Shown: one piece after another, positions 41,614 through 50,373 of the stretch
How positions within the stretch are numbered: position 1 is the first letter of the stretch
How the letters are laid out: each line of letters opens with the position of its first letter
Source: an uncultured Lachnospiraceae bacterium
Lineage (GTDB): Bacteria > Bacillota > Clostridia > Lachnospirales > Lachnospiraceae
Assembly (NCBI GenBank): GCA_910579465.1
Contig: CAJTUB010000004.1
Span: 124,436 to 188,435 of the forward strand
Reading direction: 5' to 3'
DNA length: 64,000 nucleotides
The notes under the pieces: model-generated
Database searches by the model: none
Told to the model about the DNA's origin: nothing
The model's input: only the letters and a program-made list of their open reading frames with translations
Made by a program: the position numbers and the translations under genes

Positions 41614-43785
41614 ATGAACAATCAGGTCAGACAGGAAAAAAGAGAAAAGAGCCTGCAGAGGCTGTCAAGGAGGATATTCGGAGCGTTGTGTCTGCTTTGT
41701 GCTTTGTATGGGGCCAGACAGGCTGTAGCGGCAGAGGAGGAGGATGTGTTTGTGCCAAGCAGCGTACCGGCGCCGGAGTTTTCCGTACAGGGAGGCTTTT
41801 ATGAAGAGAGCTTTGAGCTTTCTCTTACCATACCGGACGGGACGGAGGTATATTATACGCTGGACGGCTCCGAGCCGCGCAAAGGAGAGACGGGGACAAG
41901 CAGGTATACGGCGCCGCTCCGGATAGAGAAGCAGAAAAAGGGGCAGGCACTGTTAAAGGCTTCGGTAGTCCGTGCCGTTTCTGTAACGGCAGACGGAGAG
42001 TATGGCGATATACAGACGCACACCTATTTTGTGGCGGACGGGATGAAGAAACGGTATGAGGTTCCGGTGCTTTCGATTGTGGCTTCTCCGGAGGCGCTGT
42101 ACGACAATGAGACCGGGATTTTTGCAAACCCTTCTGAGAGCGGCAGGGAATGGGAGCGCCCGGCACACTTTGAGTATTTTCTCCCGGACGGGCAGCAGGA
42201 GCTGTCTATGAATGTCGGTCTGCGGATTCACGGAGGCTATTCCAGAAGAATGGTGATTAAGTCCCTCCGTATTTATGCGCGTGCAGAGTATGACATACAG
42301 AAGAATTTCCAGTATGACTTTTTCTCAGGCAGCATTCTGCCTGCAAAGGAAAAGAATGGAAGCAAGGAGAATATTGAGAAGTTTAAGCGGCTGATTCTCC
42401 GGACCGGAGGAAATGAGGGAGATGCGTGGGAGGCAACCTACTTCCGGGATGTGCTGTCCCAGTCCCTGATGGCAGACAGCCTTCTGGACCTGCAGGCGTA
42501 TGCACCGGCAATTGCGTACATCAACGGCGAGTTTTACGGCATCCTGAACCTGCGGGAAAGAATGGATGAACGGTATCTGGCGTCCCATTATAATTGCCTG
42601 GAGGAAGATGTCGCCGTCTATAATTTTGAATATAATACGGATGAAAACGGAAGAGTCATCCTTCCGCCGGAAGGCGAGCCGGTGTTTGAGGTCGTAGTGG
42701 AGGAGGGCCCGGACGGGGCGAAGGAATACTTCGAGCAGGCATATGAGTTTGTAGTGACGCAGGATATGAGTGATGAGACTGCGTATGAAAAGGCAAAGGA
42801 ATATTTTGACGTTGATAATTTTATTGATTATCTCTGTGTGGAGCTTTACAGCGGGAATACCGACTGGCCGCACAATAACTGCCGTATCTGGCGTTATACG
42901 GGAGAGCCTTCCGGCGAATACGGACTGGACGGAAAGCTCCGCTTTATGGTATATGACATCGACTTTTCCTTCGGACTTTACGGGCACAAGCCGGATGAGA
43001 ATACGTTAGAGCCGATGGTGTCTGACAAGGGCGCAGAGCCGTACCGTGATGTGCTGACCTGCCTGTTCCGGGCGTTTTTGGAAAACGATGGCTTCCGGCA
43101 GCAGTTCTGTATGCGTTTTCTCGACCTGCTCAATACCAATTTTTCCGCAGAGGAGATTATTGAAAAGATTGATGCGCTCGAAAAGGTCTATACGCCGTTG
43201 GTTGTAGAGCAATATGCAAAATACGGACCAAAGTTTGCCTATTCTGACAATGTGAATACTGCCCGTAATTTTGCCCGTATGCGTGCCAATGCCGTGCGGC
43301 TGTATGTGATGAAGGAATTCGGACTGGGCGGGCGATATGATGTTACCATACAGGCGGGAGACGGCCTGCATGGCTCCGTGACGGTTAATACCGTGACACT
43401 TTCCGGGGCAGACTACAGGAAAAACGGGAACTGGAGCGGAACGCTCAGTGCAGATCTTCCACTGACAGTCAGCGCAGTGCCGGAGGCAGGCTATCGGTTT
43501 GCAGGCTGGGAGGGAAGCGTGACCTCGGGCGAGGCAGTGCTTTCGTTTGCCGCAGGCGGGAATAAGAAAAATTTAACGCTTACGCCGGTATTTGTACGTT
43601 CGGAGGAACAGAGCGGAGAGGACATACCAGGAGGCATGGAGGGACAGAAAACCCCGACGCCTTTGCCGCAGGGAGAAAATACCCCGGCAAAAGAGAAAAG
43701 GAATTTACAGCCGTGGCTGATTCTTGCGGCATGTCTGCTTACGGGCGGAGTGGTTCTTTTCATCCGCGGCAGAAAAAATAAATAA
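41614..43785 (+). CDS. Surface-anchored CotH-kinase protein with chitobiase-C and InlB-type repeats
   Basis: 723 residues from ATG 41614 (GGAAGGAG upstream). A signal peptide (hydrophobic RIFGALCLLCALYGARQAVA) is followed by a CHB_HEX_C domain (IPDGTEVYYTLDGSEPR, near residue 75). The CotH kinase domain spans about 150-560: LRIHGGYSRRMVIKSLRI, NGEFYGILNLRERMDERY, LYSGNTDWPHNNCRIWR and LRFMVYDIDFSFGL, carrying the expected D-x-D and N residues. An InlB B-repeat-like unit (AGYRFAGWEG) precedes a Pro/Thr linker, a C-terminal membrane helix and a basic tail RGRKNK. CotH kinases phosphorylate coat proteins in Bacillus; here the enzyme would face outside the cell. Confidence 0.85.
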   Translation: MNNQVRQEKREKSLQRLSRRIFGALCLLCALYGARQAVAAEEEDVFVPSSVPAPEFSVQGGFYEESFELSLTIPDGTEVYYTLDGSEPRKGETGTSRYTAPLRIEKQKKGQALLKASVVRAVSVTADGEYGDIQTHTYFVADGMKKRYEVPVLSIVASPEALYDNETGIFANPSESGREWERPAHFEYFLPDGQQELSMNVGLRIHGGYSRRMVIKSLRIYARAEYDIQKNFQYDFFSGSILPAKEKNGSKENIEKFKRLILRTGGNEGDAWEATYFRDVLSQSLMADSLLDLQAYAPAIAYINGEFYGILNLRERMDERYLASHYNCLEEDVAVYNFEYNTDENGRVILPPEGEPVFEVVVEEGPDGAKEYFEQAYEFVVTQDMSDETAYEKAKEYFDVDNFIDYLCVELYSGNTDWPHNNCRIWRYTGEPSGEYGLDGKLRFMVYDIDFSFGLYGHKPDENTLEPMVSDKGAEPYRDVLTCLFRAFLENDGFRQQFCMRFLDLLNTNFSAEEIIEKIDALEKVYTPLVVEQYAKYGPKFAYSDNVNTARNFARMRANAVRLYVMKEFGLGGRYDVTIQAGDGLHGSVTVNTVTLSGADYRKNGNWSGTLSADLPLTVSAVPEAGYRFAGWEGSVTSGEAVLSFAAGGNKKNLTLTPVFVRSEEQSGEDIPGGMEGQKTPTPLPQGENTPAKEKRNLQPWLILAACLLTGGVVLFIRGRKNK

Positions 43786-43844
43786 AAGGCGGAAAAATGG
43801 AACCGGACGGGACCGAATTTCGTCTTTTTAGTGAGGGGCAATCA

Positions 43845-44417
43845 ATGACAAAGAAGACAGAACCGGACAGGACGCCGGGGCATATCACGGAAAACGGGAA
43901 AACCTATGATCTGGAAGCACTGATGCGTACTTACGGAAACGATGTGCTCCGCATGGCGTATTGTTATGTAAAGGACTACGATACGGCAGAGGATATTTTT
44001 CAGGAGGTTTTTATCAAAGCAAATGAAAAGGCGGCGGGCTTCCGGGGAGAGAGTACAGTCAGGACATGGCTCCTGCGGATTACGGTGAATGCCTGTAAGG
44101 ATTATCTGAAAAGTGCGTACCGGCGGCGGGTTACAATGCTGAGCGAAGAGGACGAGGCGAGGCTTCCGGCGGCGGATCAGATAGAGGAGATTGAACAACG
44201 GGAGGACAGAAAGCGGGTGCAGGAAGCCCTGTGGAAGCTCCCGGAGAAGTATAGAGAGGTATTAGTGTGTCTGTATTTTGAGGAGCGTTCGGTGGCAGAA
44301 ACGGCGAAGCTTTTGAAATTAAGCGAGGGAACGGTGAAGAGCAGGCTGTCGCGGGCAAGAGAGCGCTTCCGCGAGATACTGGAGTCAGAGCAGAAAGGAG
44401 GTGCATACGGTGGATAA
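43845..44417 (+). CDS. ECF RNA polymerase sigma factor
   Basis: 190 residues from ATG 43845 (GAGGGG 6 bases upstream; an in-frame ATG at 43797 has only AGGCGG). Region 2 reads LRMAYCYVKDYDTAEDIFQE with RTWLLRITVNACKDYL; region 4 reads LPEKYREVLVCLYFEE and LLKLSEGTVKSRLSRAR. This is the ECF layout without region 3. It overlaps its membrane-bound partner by 8 bp, the usual sigma/anti-sigma arrangement. It is the intact relative of the broken gene at 37.1 kb. Confidence 0.9.
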   Translation: MTKKTEPDRTPGHITENGKTYDLEALMRTYGNDVLRMAYCYVKDYDTAEDIFQEVFIKANEKAAGFRGESTVRTWLLRITVNACKDYLKSAYRRRVTMLSEEDEARLPAADQIEEIEQREDRKRVQEALWKLPEKYREVLVCLYFEERSVAETAKLLKLSEGTVKSRLSRARERFREILESEQKGGAYGG

Positions 44418-45183
44418 GGCGGAACAGGAACGAAAGATGGAGCAGGACGACGAATTGTATGCCCTTTTGGAAAAGGCGGTATCGGATGAGCGGCTTTGCG
44501 TGAGCGGGGAGCTGATTCAAAAGACCCTGCGCAGGGTGCAGGACGGAGCGGAAAAGAAGCCTTCGAGGAGGTATTTTGTTACGCTGCGCTATGCGTGTGC
44601 CGCCGCTGCCGCGCTGCTTGCCGTTGTGGCAGGCGGTGTGTTTTTGAACCGGGGAGGCTTCCCGGGAGGCACAAAGCAGTCGGAGCTGTGTCCGGAGCAG
44701 GACAGTTCCGGAGGACCGTCCATGATGCTGGCAGAAAATAAAGGGGATACCCGGATAGTGCAGGGAGATGCCGAGGGGGAAAGTGTGCAGAACTACGAAA
44801 TACAAAAGGCAGGTACCGATGGTCTGGTGGGTAGTCCGGGAGCAGAGAGCGCGGACGACTGGCGCATGGAATGCTTTGATGTTCCGGAGGAGCTTACTGC
44901 AGCGCTTGCGGCGGTGGGATATACCGTTTCGGCAAGGGAGGCGGAATACTGGGAGCATACAAAGACGACGGAGGCTGCTGAGGACGAGAGCATCGGGGAA
45001 ATTGACCGGAAGCAGGAAATCATTTCTGCATTATACGGCGCAGTTCCGTGCGGAACGGAGGAAGGAGAGGGCATAGAAGAAGTTTCCTACGGTACGCCGT
45101 TGTATGCGGCAGTAAGGATAGAGACCGGGCAGGGGGTACTTTGGATTTTACTGGGTGAGAAGCTGTATCTGGTAGAAGAATAG
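44410..45183 (+). CDS. Membrane-anchored anti-sigma-like protein
   Basis: 257 residues starting at GTG 44410 (AAAGGAGG 8 bases upstream). The cytoplasmic N-terminus (about 55 residues, acidic then basic, ELIQKTLRRVQD) would hold the sigma factor; one membrane helix follows (YACAAAAALLAVVAGGVFL, about 60-78); the external part is acidic and low in recognisable motifs, with a C-terminal beta-rich end GVLWILLGEKLYLVEE. It has no zinc-finger (HxxxCxxC) motif, so it is not a ZAS-type anti-sigma. The role is inferred from the overlap with the sigma gene. Confidence 0.65.
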   Translation: MDKAEQERKMEQDDELYALLEKAVSDERLCVSGELIQKTLRRVQDGAEKKPSRRYFVTLRYACAAAAALLAVVAGGVFLNRGGFPGGTKQSELCPEQDSSGGPSMMLAENKGDTRIVQGDAEGESVQNYEIQKAGTDGLVGSPGAESADDWRMECFDVPEELTAALAAVGYTVSAREAEYWEHTKTTEAAEDESIGEIDRKQEIISALYGAVPCGTEEGEGIEEVSYGTPLYAAVRIETGQGVLWILLGEKLYLVEE

Positions 45184-45211
45184 GGAGGCGGAACGTAGTT
45201 CTGCCTGTAAG

Positions 45212-45243
45212 AAGGGACCGCGCTTTTGTGCGACGGTCCCTTT
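45212..45243. terminator. Bidirectional terminator
   Basis: AAGGGACCG pairs with CGGTCCCTT, with an inner CGC/GCG. Nearly the same sequence forms the terminator at 54640-54671. Confidence 0.75.
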
Positions 45244-45259
45244 GTGCTGCGCTGTAATT

Positions 45260-45535
45260 CTATTCTGCATCTTCACTGTCCGAAGGTGCTGTCTCGTCAC
45301 TTTCGGCAGTCTCGCCTGCGGCGTCCTCTGCCGCATCCCCGGTCTCTTCTTCCTCGGTGGTGATGTTAATGGAAACATATTCACGGGAAGCCGCATCCTC
45401 TTCATCATCAAAGCTGTCATCAAAATCAAAGTCTTCGTCTTCTTTTGAGAAGAACTTCTTATAAACAAGATATGCGCCGCCGGCAACTGCTGCAATTGAT
45501 GCTAATGCAGCGAAAAACTTAAATACTTTTTTCAT
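45260..45535 (-). CDS. Small membrane protein with acidic tail
   Basis: 91 residues from MKKVFKFFAALASIAAV (AAAGGAG 7 bases upstream). One N-terminal membrane helix (about 7-25, with GGAYLVYKK after it) is followed by ~60 residues rich in Glu and Asp (FDFDDSFDDEED, TTEEEETGDAAEDAAGE). Such short proteins are common in Lachnospiraceae and have no known function. The acidic tail is predicted to be cytoplasmic or disordered. Confidence 0.7.
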   Translation of the reverse strand: MKKVFKFFAALASIAAVAGGAYLVYKKFFSKEDEDFDFDDSFDDEEDAASREYVSINITTEEEETGDAAEDAAGETAESDETAPSDSEDAE

Positions 45536-45666
45536 GGAAACGCTCCTTTCTGTAATACTGATTCTATTATACGGCGTTTTAGAAAAAAAGAAAAGCAAAA
45601 TTTGAAAAAATTTTAACTTCGTCCCGTTTTTTTTGTGCAAAATGCCATAATAATGAGAATCCCGGC

Positions 45667-45695
45667 TTGAAACTTCCGGCGAAATGCTATATAAT
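45667..45695 (+). promoter_or_regulatory. Promoter of the chemoreceptor gene, with a ~170-nt 5' UTR
   Basis: TTGAAA (45667-45672), 17-bp spacer, TATAAT (45690-45695). The leader 45702-45870 is long for a single gene; I looked for a c-di-GMP riboswitch and did not find its conserved parts. No terminator or clear stem was recognised. Confidence 0.75.
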
Positions 45696-45870
45696 GTAAA
45701 GGAAGGGAATGTACGATATCACTCCTATTTTGCCAATTGCCTGCCTGGAGAATCATCTGCTGTGCTGATGAGGGGTTACGATAAGAGGTACAGTGAGCAG
45801 CGGCGGTGCTTTGGGATTGAGACGGGGATAAACAGCAGGAAAGGCAGGATAGCCAAGGAGGTTTACGTTT

Positions 45871-48126
45871 ATGAAAAAGGATCAGGATTTAGCGGAATTT
45901 CTGAAAAAGGAAGAACGTGAAAGAAAAGAAAAGAATAAAGATACCAAGGTGAAGAAGGAAAAAGCAGAAAAGGTGAAAAGCGCAGGAAAGAAGGAAAAAA
46001 CAGAGAAGATAAAGAAAGCAAAGCCGGAGAAACCAAAGAAGGAGAACACATCATTAAAAGGAGCAAAGCCTATGAAAACTTCTTTGGACAAGAAAAAGAA
46101 AATAAAGAGTATCCGGACGCAGCTGATTTTTCTCTTCTGTATTCCGTTGCTGTTTATCTCTGTGCTTGGTATTGTCTGCGCTTCCAGCGCCTCCAAGGCA
46201 TTACAGTCGAACTATGAGGAGGCAGCCAGCTCGACGCTGAGTGCAAATGCGGATAAATTTGAGATGGTTTTTTCGACAATTGAGTCCAATATGAACCAGT
46301 TAAACGCAAACAGCAGTGTATCGCTGTATTACGGCGGTTCCTATACGGAAGGCTCGAAAGATGAGAATACGGCAAAGAAGACAGTGCAGTCGATTCTTTC
46401 CACGCTCGCAGAGGAGTCGATGATTAAGAATATTGCGGTACTTTCCTATTATGGTACATCCTATGCATCCGGAGCCGTGTTTGAGGGAACGGATGTAGCG
46501 ACCGCCTTTGCGGACAGCCCGGAGGGCAATGCATATCATGGCAGTGGAAAAGAGTATCTCTGGACTGCACGGCACAATTTTGTGGACAGTGCGCTCGGAC
46601 TTTCCGAAGACGACTATTTTATGGCAGTTACCGCAACCTTAAAGAATGCATTAGGAAAAGAAATCGGGTTTATCTCTGCGGATATTGATATGGGTGTGCT
46701 GTCCGGGATGTTAGGCGACATCCGGCTGGCAGAGGGGAGCCTGTTTGCAGTGATTTCACCGGACGGCGTCGAGGCGACGGCAGCCGGTGTTTCGGAAAAG
46801 CCGTATTTCCTCGGAGGCAAGGAGTACAGCAAAACATCCGGGACCGGTGAGATGGCAAGCGGCTATGAAAAGATAAATGGCAAAAATTATCTGGTAATCT
46901 GTGCAAAAATCGGTGAGAGCGGAGCCATACTCTGCGGAGCGATTCCGAAGAATGAGATTATTGCAAGCGCCCGTTCCATCCAGCTTCTTACGATTTGCTT
47001 TGTAATCGGCACAGCGTTTTGTTCGGTACTGTTAGGCATTACAGTAGCAAATTCCTATGCAAAGGCAATGAAGAGAACCATGGCAGGTCTGGATAAGGTG
47101 GCAAGAGGCGACCTGACCATGAAGATGAAGACAAAGAGGAAGGATGAATTTGGCGCACTGGTTGCCTGTGCAAACAAGACGGTTGCCAACATGAAGGGAA
47201 TGGTGGAGCAGACTTCCACGGTAGCGGGCAATGTAGGAAGCTCCGCAACCGGCGTCGAGGATACCTCGGCAAAGCTGTTGACCGCAACGCAGAATATTAC
47301 GACCTCCATCGCAGAAATCCGGAACGGTATTGTGCAGCAGGCAGAGGATTCCGAGCGCTGTCTGATACAGAGTGAGGAGCTTGGTGAGCGTATCAATGAA
47401 GTTAAGGAAGATGCAGACGCGATTGACGAGCTGGCGCGGAATACAAAGAAGGCAGTTGAAAACGGTATGGAAGCAATCGGTATCCTGGAGCAGAAGGGAG
47501 AGGAGACCGCTTCCATCACAAAGAGAATTACAGTAGATATGGATGCTCTGGCAGGAGAGTCCCATTCCATCGGAAAGATTATCGGTGTAATCAATGATAT
47601 TGCAGAGCAGACGAATCTCCTTTCCTTAAATGCTTCGATTGAGGCAGCACGGGCAGGAGAGGCAGGACGCGGCTTTGCAGTAGTAGCGGATGAGATTCGC
47701 AGACTGGCAGAACAGTCAGTAGAGGCTGCCAATGAAATTGCCGGGATAGTAAACGGAATTAAGGTACAGACCGAAGGCACCGTGCGGACAGTAGCGCAGG
47801 CAGAAGGAGTCGTTGCATCCCAGGAGGCCGCTTTGAAGAATGCAATTACCCTGTTTAAGAGTATCGGTGAAAATGTTGAGGAAATGACGGGACGTCTGGA
47901 AAATATTACCCAGGGAGTGGACCGTATCGGCCGGGCACAGAATGTAACGGTAGATGCAATCAGCAGTATCTCTGCGGTATCTGAGCAGACCTCGGCAGCT
48001 TCGGAGGAGGTACAGAATATGGTAGAGCTCCAGCTGAAGGCGGTAGAGGATTTGTCGGCTGCATCGAATGTACTGAGCGACGAGGCAGGAAAGCTTCAGG
48101 AAGCGCTGCAGGCATTCCGTTATTAA
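45871..48126 (+). CDS. Methyl-accepting chemotaxis protein with Lys-rich N-terminal extension
   Basis: 751 residues. The first 80 residues are cytoplasmic and contain 31 lysines; TM1 is about 84-104, the external sensor ~105-368 (double-Cache-like length), and TM2 ~370-392. A HAMP region (RTMAGLDKVARGDLTMKMK) and the signalling hairpin with IGVINDIAEQTNLLSLNASI and AARAGEAGRGFAVVADEIRR complete it. It would pass signals to CheA/CheW. Both the ATG at 45871 (AAGGAGG) and the in-frame ATG at 46072 (AAAAGGAG, 8-base spacing) have good ribosome sites, so a form without most of the extension may also be made. A terminator follows. Confidence 0.9.
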   Translation: MKKDQDLAEFLKKEERERKEKNKDTKVKKEKAEKVKSAGKKEKTEKIKKAKPEKPKKENTSLKGAKPMKTSLDKKKKIKSIRTQLIFLFCIPLLFISVLGIVCASSASKALQSNYEEAASSTLSANADKFEMVFSTIESNMNQLNANSSVSLYYGGSYTEGSKDENTAKKTVQSILSTLAEESMIKNIAVLSYYGTSYASGAVFEGTDVATAFADSPEGNAYHGSGKEYLWTARHNFVDSALGLSEDDYFMAVTATLKNALGKEIGFISADIDMGVLSGMLGDIRLAEGSLFAVISPDGVEATAAGVSEKPYFLGGKEYSKTSGTGEMASGYEKINGKNYLVICAKIGESGAILCGAIPKNEIIASARSIQLLTICFVIGTAFCSVLLGITVANSYAKAMKRTMAGLDKVARGDLTMKMKTKRKDEFGALVACANKTVANMKGMVEQTSTVAGNVGSSATGVEDTSAKLLTATQNITTSIAEIRNGIVQQAEDSERCLIQSEELGERINEVKEDADAIDELARNTKKAVENGMEAIGILEQKGEETASITKRITVDMDALAGESHSIGKIIGVINDIAEQTNLLSLNASIEAARAGEAGRGFAVVADEIRRLAEQSVEAANEIAGIVNGIKVQTEGTVRTVAQAEGVVASQEAALKNAITLFKSIGENVEEMTGRLENITQGVDRIGRAQNVTVDAISSISAVSEQTSAASEEVQNMVELQLKAVEDLSAASNVLSDEAGKLQEALQAFRY

Positions 48127-48150
48127 GCAGGAACGAACAGTGTGAAATAA

Positions 48151-48216
48151 AGGGTGTCCCGAAGGCTTCTGCCTATTGTTGTCAGGTGGAATGCGGCTTT
48201 TGGGACACTTCGTTTT
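48151..48216 (+). terminator. Terminator after the chemoreceptor gene
   Basis: GGTGTCCC (48153-48160) pairs with GGGACACT (48202-48209), followed by TCGTTTT. The loop is large and partly structured. Confidence 0.55.
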
Positions 48217-48229
48217 GCAGGAGGAAGAA

Positions 48230-49483
48230 ATGAGACAGAGAAATATGACAAAAGGCCTGCTTGTCATTGCGTTTTTGTTTTTAGCGGCAGGCTGTAAGGA
48301 GAAGGAAGGCGGCAATGAGGTCACGCCACCGGTTGGCGCAAGCGTAGTTCCGCAGCCTACCGGGACGGATATAGAGGGAGAAAACGGCAGACCGCCTGCG
48401 GCAGATGACGGAAGAAAGGAAGCGAAGATGTTGCAGGACCTTGTAGCTGCAAAGAAGCTTCCGCCGTTGGAAAACCGCATTCCTGCTGCAGATGATGTGA
48501 TGACAGAGCCGCTTGGAACGGTCGGTGTGTACGGGGAAAGTGCGCAGCTTGCCGCGGCAGACGCCGGTGTGATGGCAGGCGAGCTGGTATCGGAGGGGCT
48601 GTTTTGCTATGCAGCGGACGGGAGTATTGTGCCGAATATCGCAAAGGGCTACACGGTGAATGCAGATTTTACCCGATATACGATTTCGCTCAGGGAAGGA
48701 ATGCGCTGGTCGGACGGGGTGCCGTTTACTTCAGATGACTGTGTTTTCTTTTATGAGCATATGTGTGTGCCGAAGACCTTTGGAGAGAGCCTCTGGAAGT
48801 GCTTTTTATCCTATGATGCAGGCGGAAATGCATCTCCTGCTGTTTTTACCAAAATAGATAATACAAGCTTTCAGGTAACCTTTTCCTCTCCGAAGCCGGA
48901 CTTTCTGGAGGAGCTTTTAGAGCAGGGAGGCATCTGCTTTGCGCCGGAGCACTATCACGTCAATCTCCTTCCGGAGTATATGGGGGAGGATGCGGCTCTT
49001 GCAAAAGCGAAAAGCATGGGCTATACAGATACAGCGGCGATGCTCCGTGCCGCGGTTCTGAATGCATGGAATATCGCCAATTTACCGACCTTAAATCCGT
49101 TTTGCCTCTCCACAAAGGCGGGGGCAAATGATGTGAACGGAGCTTATTATGAATTTGTCCGTAATCCGTATTATTGGAAGGTGGATGCGGACGGAAAGCA
49201 GCTGCCGTATCTGGACAGGCTTGAGTTTACAAGGATTTCCGGCGCCGAGCAGAGTCTGCTTTTAACGACGGAGGGGTATCTTACCGTGGGAAGCCTGACA
49301 GCGGAGCAGGTAGCGGAGGCGGAAGCTGAAAAGGAACGGGGCGGCTATCATGTTGTGGCATGGTCAGAGCTTTGGTACTGGGCAGTAGATAACAGCCTGG
49401 GCAATTTCCCGGAGACTGCTTCCTATGAGGCAAAGGTCCGCGGCTTCGGTGCAGCGCATGCCGAGGGCTGGTATTTCAAATAA
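48230..49483 (+). CDS. Peptide-binding lipoprotein (SBP_bac_5 type), shortened
   Basis: 417 residues from ATG 48230 (GGAGGAAG upstream). The signal peptide ends in the lipobox LAAGC. The first lobe is normal for family 5 solute-binding proteins: SEGLFCYAADGSIVPNIAKG, LREGMRWSDGVPFTSDD and NPYYWKVDADGKQLPYLDRL. After SELWYWAVDN the usual second lobe (about 150-200 residues) is missing, and the chain passes to a typical C-terminal end, GFGAAHAEGWYFK. I read this as an in-frame internal deletion. Ligand binding is doubtful. No permease genes are adjacent. Confidence 0.75.
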   Translation: MRQRNMTKGLLVIAFLFLAAGCKEKEGGNEVTPPVGASVVPQPTGTDIEGENGRPPAADDGRKEAKMLQDLVAAKKLPPLENRIPAADDVMTEPLGTVGVYGESAQLAAADAGVMAGELVSEGLFCYAADGSIVPNIAKGYTVNADFTRYTISLREGMRWSDGVPFTSDDCVFFYEHMCVPKTFGESLWKCFLSYDAGGNASPAVFTKIDNTSFQVTFSSPKPDFLEELLEQGGICFAPEHYHVNLLPEYMGEDAALAKAKSMGYTDTAAMLRAAVLNAWNIANLPTLNPFCLSTKAGANDVNGAYYEFVRNPYYWKVDADGKQLPYLDRLEFTRISGAEQSLLLTTEGYLTVGSLTAEQVAEAEAEKERGGYHVVAWSELWYWAVDNSLGNFPETASYEAKVRGFGAAHAEGWYFK

Positions 49484-49497
49484 GGAGAGAAGGCATT

Positions 49498-50190
49498 TTG
49501 GAAAATTATATTCCAGAGGTATTAAAAGAAATCAATACGGTTTCCATTACGGTACGTCTGCTGCTTTCCCTGCTGTGCGGCGGGATTCTCGGGGTGGAGC
49601 GCGGAAGAAAAAAGCGTCCGGCAGGATTCCGGACCTATATGCTGGTCTGTATGGGAGCTGCGCTTGTCATGCTGACAAGTGAGTATATTACAAGGATTTA
49701 CGGAAATGCTGACCCGGCGCGCATGGGAGCGCAGGTGATTTCCGGTATTGGTTTTCTCGGCGCTGGTACGATTATCGTAACCGGACGGAACCGTGTCAAA
49801 GGACTTACGACCGCCGCGGGTCTGTGGGCGGCTGCCTGTGTAGGGCTTTCCCTTGGCGTCGGATTTTATACCGGCGCGTTAATCGGGTGCCTGCTAATTT
49901 TTATTGTTATGGCGACCCTGCATCGTCTGGACGACTGGGTGATGTCCTCGACTAAGGTGATTAATCTGTATATCGAGTTCGGGCAGATGTCGGATGTCGG
50001 GCAGTTTATCAGCTTTGCCAAGGAGCAGGGCTTCCGTATCAGTGACTTGGAAATGACACGCCCTAACGGTGTGAGTGATACCGGAGTCGGCGTTTTGTGT
50101 ACCTTAAGGCTCTCCAAAAAGAAGCCGCACGCGGAAATCATCCGGATGTTGAGCGGAATGGAGCGGGTACGATATGTAGAAGAGATATAG
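49498..50190 (+). CDS. MgtC/SapB family membrane protein
   Basis: 230 residues, start TTG 49498 with AAGGAG ~10 bases upstream. The MgtC core reads LLLSLLCGGILGVERGRKKR, AGFRTYMLVCMGAALVML, QVISGIGFLGAGTI and VKGLTTAAGLWAAACVGL, with four to five membrane helices. The C-terminal ~80 residues form an ACT-like soluble domain. MgtC proteins affect Mg2+ and phosphate homeostasis and can inhibit F-ATPase. It lies 14 bp after the shortened lipoprotein gene and may be co-transcribed. Confidence 0.88.
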   Translation: MENYIPEVLKEINTVSITVRLLLSLLCGGILGVERGRKKRPAGFRTYMLVCMGAALVMLTSEYITRIYGNADPARMGAQVISGIGFLGAGTIIVTGRNRVKGLTTAAGLWAAACVGLSLGVGFYTGALIGCLLIFIVMATLHRLDDWVMSSTKVINLYIEFGQMSDVGQFISFAKEQGFRISDLEMTRPNGVSDTGVGVLCTLRLSKKKPHAEIIRMLSGMERVRYVEEI

Positions 50191-50212
50191 GGAAAAGAAG
50201 CATCACTTATAT

Positions 50213-50255
50213 AAGAAGGAATCGTAGTTTGCAGTACGGTTCCTTCTTTTCTTTT
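50213..50255 (+). terminator. Terminator after mgtC-like gene
   Basis: GAAGGAATCGTA pairs with TACGGTTCCTTC (one G-U pair), followed by TTTTCTTTT. The T-run overlaps the first repeat of the operator described next. Confidence 0.75.
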
Positions 50256-50328
50256 ACAATTCTTTTGAATTTCTTTTCCGATTCTTTTGCCGTTTTCATG
50301 GAAGATATTAGGAACTGCCTGTTAGAGT
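50249..50328 (+). promoter_or_regulatory. Acyltransferase promoter with 11-bp-period operator (site 1)
   Basis: TTCTTTT occurs at 50249, 50260, 50271 and 50282, exactly 11 bp apart. After a 24-bp step from the last repeat comes TATTAGGAA (50306), then TGTTAGAGT (extended -10, TAGAGT 50323-50328). The same order and spacing recur at 51316-51373 before the response regulator gene. This is the design expected for an OmpR/PhoB-type activator. Confidence 0.6.
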
Positions 50329-50373
50329 CATGGTGTAAAACGAAAGAACGCACAAAAGGAAGAGGTGGTTTCT

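Noticed and set aside
45702..45870. Possible c-di-GMP riboswitch in the long leader of the chemoreceptor gene
   Set aside because: A GGGGTTACGAT stretch looked similar to part of the GEMM aptamer, but the other conserved strands and the tetraloop receptor are missing.
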